A stretch of DNA of 64,000 bases from Artocarpus heterophyllus (taxonomy: Eukaryota; Streptophyta; Magnoliopsida; Rosales; Moraceae), in the NCBI GenBank assembly GCA_025403435.1, contig CM046345.1, forward strand, positions 15,976,160-16,040,159, in the 5' to 3' direction. The translations under genes were made by a program, and so were the position numbers. The notes below the pieces were generated by a model. It was given only the letters and a program-made list of their open reading frames with translations. It was not told where the DNA came from and made no database searches. Position 1 is the stretch's first letter; every line of letters begins with the position of its first letter. Shown one piece after another: positions 61,448 to 64,000 of the stretch.

Positions 61448-62512
61448 TGATATGAACCCACCTAACTCCACCCCAAAAGCTAGCTCATGAGGGGAGGATT
61501 GTGAACCCATATATATAATACCCAAGACCACGCTCTCTAACTGATGTGGGACACATCATTCCTGACCCTTTTAGACTGTACTTCCTTATGCCAACTCTGT
61601 CGTTAACCCACACGAGCGGCAGGGAACCTTTGTACATACGCCCACCGACTAGCAGAGGTTCGGCTCTGATACCAAATGATACGAACCCCGCCAAGAACTG
61701 ACGCTACCCTAACCAAAATTGGTCTCCAAGATCAAAATTCATAATCGGTTTTGAATGAAATTGCGACCCAATGCCTAATTAGAAGCATGAACCTTGGTAT
61801 GTGAGGACGCCACAACCAGCTATGGATGGACTGATTAATAAGTCTATGAACGCCACAGAATTTTTCCATAAGTTCGAATAGTTTGTTTAGGAATAGTTGA
61901 GAATTAAAACCTCAAATTATGTGTAAAAACTTATGTCCATTGATTGAAATTCGGTACAATATATAAGGGTTTCCCCTTTATGAATTTTCAGCTCCTAATT
62001 GCCCATGGAATTTTGGGCAAATCAATTACCAAAAAAAGGGTCTAATCTAAAGCAAATAAGGTAAGTTCCCTTAGTGGCTTAAAAGCCTTATAATAATAGG
62101 AAATAAAAGAAACGCATGTTTTCTAAAAAAAGAAAAGGAAACTAGACAATAAAATGGTAAAATAGCTGATTCTTTTCGCCATTTGTGGCCTTAAAATGGG
62201 AAAGTAACTGAAATGGAAAGTGGCTTGATCATTTGCAGCCATATGGTGCTAATCACTTGTTGATTATGTAAACATGATTACTCGATCCCTTCTAGAACTT
62301 GAATCATGCATTTGTTGGTTTGGATGTCACATACAATTCCCTCAATGGCCCTCCATGCAACAACTTGAGCCCAAGTTGCTTGAATCAGCCCAATAAGCAT
62401 TTCTTTAAACTTCTTCGCATGAGCTCTCATAACTGGACCAATGGAAACTTGAATTGGATCTTAATATGTCTCATCCCATGTGCTCTTGCTTGTGCTAATG
62501 ATGTCCTCATCA
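61448..62512 (-). repeat. 5' LTR of gypsy B
   Basis: The plus strand starts TGATATGAACCC and ends CCTCATCA, so the minus strand runs TGATGAGGAC to GTTCATATCA. The following base starts copia J coding sequence. An internal copy of the PBS-plus-LTR-end pattern at 61661-61690 leaves two readings: one LTR of 1,065 bp, or an 836-bp LTR (61677-62512) with an extra 229-bp segment. No genes. Confidence 0.72.
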
Positions 62513-64000
62513 GAAACCATTCCGATCAGTGTAGAAAAATCAAACAAACCTAAACAACAACCTCAGGGGCTTCAACGTAGTGAGAGGATCGGTCGTTAAC
62601 CTGAGAGGTATATGTTCAATGGGGAGGTCTTCTTGGCTGAACCAGATGAACATGACAAGGATCCTTATACTTACGCAGAAGCTATATAGGATGTTGATTC
62701 AAAACTCTGGACAGAGGCCATGAACACAAAGATGAAGTCTATAGAGACTAATCAGGTCTAGGAGCTTGTGGATCTTCCCTAAGGGGTAAAACCTATAGGG
62801 TGTAAGTGGATCTACAAGAGGAAAAGAGGAGTGGATGGAAAGGTTGAAACCTTTAAGGCTAGACTGGTAGCTATGGGTTATATGCAAAAGGAAGGAATCG
62901 ATTATGAGGAAACCTTTTCGCCTATAGCTATGCTTAAGTCCATCCAGATTCTCTTGTCCATAGCTGCCGCTCTCAACTACGAGATTTGGCAGATGGATGT
63001 CAAGACGACTTTTTTAAATGGGTATCTTGATGAGTCCATTTATATGGAACAGCCAGATGGGTTCAAGGTCACGGGTCAAGAGGGTAAGGTTTGTAAGCTG
63101 TTGAAGTCAATTTATGGACTTAAGTAGGCTTCTCGTTCTTGGAACATAAGATTTGATCAGGTGATCAAGACTTGTGGGTTCTCACAAAATGTGGATGAAC
63201 CATGTGTTTACAAACACATTAAGGATGGGAATGTAGTTTTTCTACTACTCTATGTAGATGACATTCTGCTAATTGACAATGACATTGGGGCGTTGTCATC
63301 GGTCAAATTATGGTTAACCAAGTAGTTTGACATGAAGGACTTGGGTAAGGCTAAATTTGTTCTCGGTATCTAGATCTTTCAGGATAGAAAGAACAAAATG
63401 ATAGCTTTGTCTCAAGCCGGCTACATAGATAAAATTCTGAGGAGGTTTGCAATGCAGGATTTTGAGAAAGGTGGGCAACCATCTAGGTCAGGAATTACTC
63501 TTTCTAAGAAAGACTCTCCAAAGTCTTATGAAGAAAGAGAATACATGAAGAAGGTGCCTTATGCTTCGGCAGTGGGTAGTCTCATGTATGTCATGCTTTG
63601 CACACGACTAGATATTAGCTATGCGGTTAGGATTGTTAGTCGATTTCAGGCGGATCTAGGACCAAACCATTGGGTTGCGGTCAAGCATATTTTCAAGTAC
63701 CTGAGAAAGACTCGAGGGTATATGCTTGTATCTTCGGGTGAGGACCTGACTCCTCTAGGATATACTGATTCAGATTTTCAATCCTGCCTGGATTCTAGGA
63801 AATCTACTTCGGGTTTTGTGTTTACTCTGGGCGGCGGTGCCATTAGTTGGAGAAGTGCTAAGCAAGATTGCACTTCGGATTTAACGATGGAGGCCGAGTA
63901 TGTGGCAGCTAGTGATGCTTCAAAAGAAGCAATATGGCTCTGCAAGTTCTTGAGGTTATTCCTGGTGTGGATAAGGCGGTATCACTGTACTGTGATAACA
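62513..64000 (+). pseudogene. Copia J gag-pol fragment (linker, RT, RNase H), runs off window
   Basis: Plus strand, same family as copias A, C and F. Opens in the integrase-RT linker (ETIPISVEK-equivalent), then RT: an open piece 62831-63127 ends at CAG to TAG, followed by [11 protein letters not shown] (61 codons on), and RNase H with the [20 protein letters not shown] segment. Other stops are at about 62688 (TAG), 62758 (TGG to TAG), 62780 (GAA to TAA), 63332 (CAG to TAG) and 63372 (CAG to TAG). The 5' part would lie on the far side of gypsy B and is not in this window. Confidence 0.87.

Larger units (their letters stand above)
56526..62512 (-). mobile_element. Gypsy B: CRM/Reina-like chromovirus, 3'-truncated
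   Basis: Minus strand: 5' LTR (61448-62512), primer site (61431-61445), polypurine-rich leader, then gag, protease, RT, RNase H and integrase to about 56525, where the integrase C-terminus is cut off and gypsy A gag begins. The LTR begins TGATGAGGACATC on the minus strand, close to what I recall for CRM elements; RNase H and integrase sequence ([23 protein letters not shown]) also fits CRM or Reina. The C-terminal part that would separate the two is missing. It is inserted in copia J. Confidence 0.85.

Overview
The window is plant nuclear DNA made almost entirely of nested LTR retrotransposons. I see no host gene, tRNA, rRNA or CRISPR array. The evidence is plant-type Ty1/copia and Ty3/gypsy polyproteins (a Tat-lineage element with a second RNase H, a Tekay-like chromovirus and a CRM/Reina-like chromovirus), LTRs of 0.6-3.1 kb, Met-tRNA-type primer sites and 5-bp target duplications. 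This fits a repeat-rich, heterochromatic, possibly pericentromeric part of a large angiosperm genome. The species cannot be named from the sequence.

Layout. (1) 1-6240: copia A, minus strand, 3' end outside the window, reading frame open. It is inserted in the leader of (2) copia H, a plus-strand relic (6241-8253) fused by deletion to (3) copia I/E, an old plus-strand element: 5' LTR and leader 8254-10261, the rest at 30415-37134. (4) Gypsy C (Tat lineage, 10262-30414, LTR 637 bp) splits the leader of I/E and carries an antisense spliced gene at 17513-20034. (5) Copia F (20869-30236, target duplication ATACC) splits the 3' LTR of gypsy C. (6) Gypsy A (Tekay-like, minus) is inserted in the 3' LTR of I/E at 37134/37135. 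Its own 3' LTR is split by (7) copia C (39819-49529, target duplication GACTC), and its chromodomain is split by (8) a 3,076-bp solo LTR (49923-52998, target duplication TTGGT). (9) Gypsy A breaks off in gag at about 56525 and is fused to the integrase of gypsy B (CRM/Reina-like, minus, to 62512), which abuts (10) copia J (62513-64000, plus).

Six copies (A, H, I/E, F, C, J) belong to one copia family with LTRs of about 2.0 kb. I/E and H are the oldest. C is youngest by LTR identity (about 8 differences in 2,032 bp by eye). A is the only copy whose gag-pol frame is uninterrupted as far as the window shows.

Two non-coding structures deserve attention. One is a conserved array of leader hairpins with the self-complementary loop CCTAGG. 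The other is clusters of the palindrome TCGGC-NN-GCCGA in the U3 promoter region and leader of the copia family, and also in the unrelated gypsy-type solo LTR. The antisense gene of gypsy C has its own TATA box and two plausible introns.
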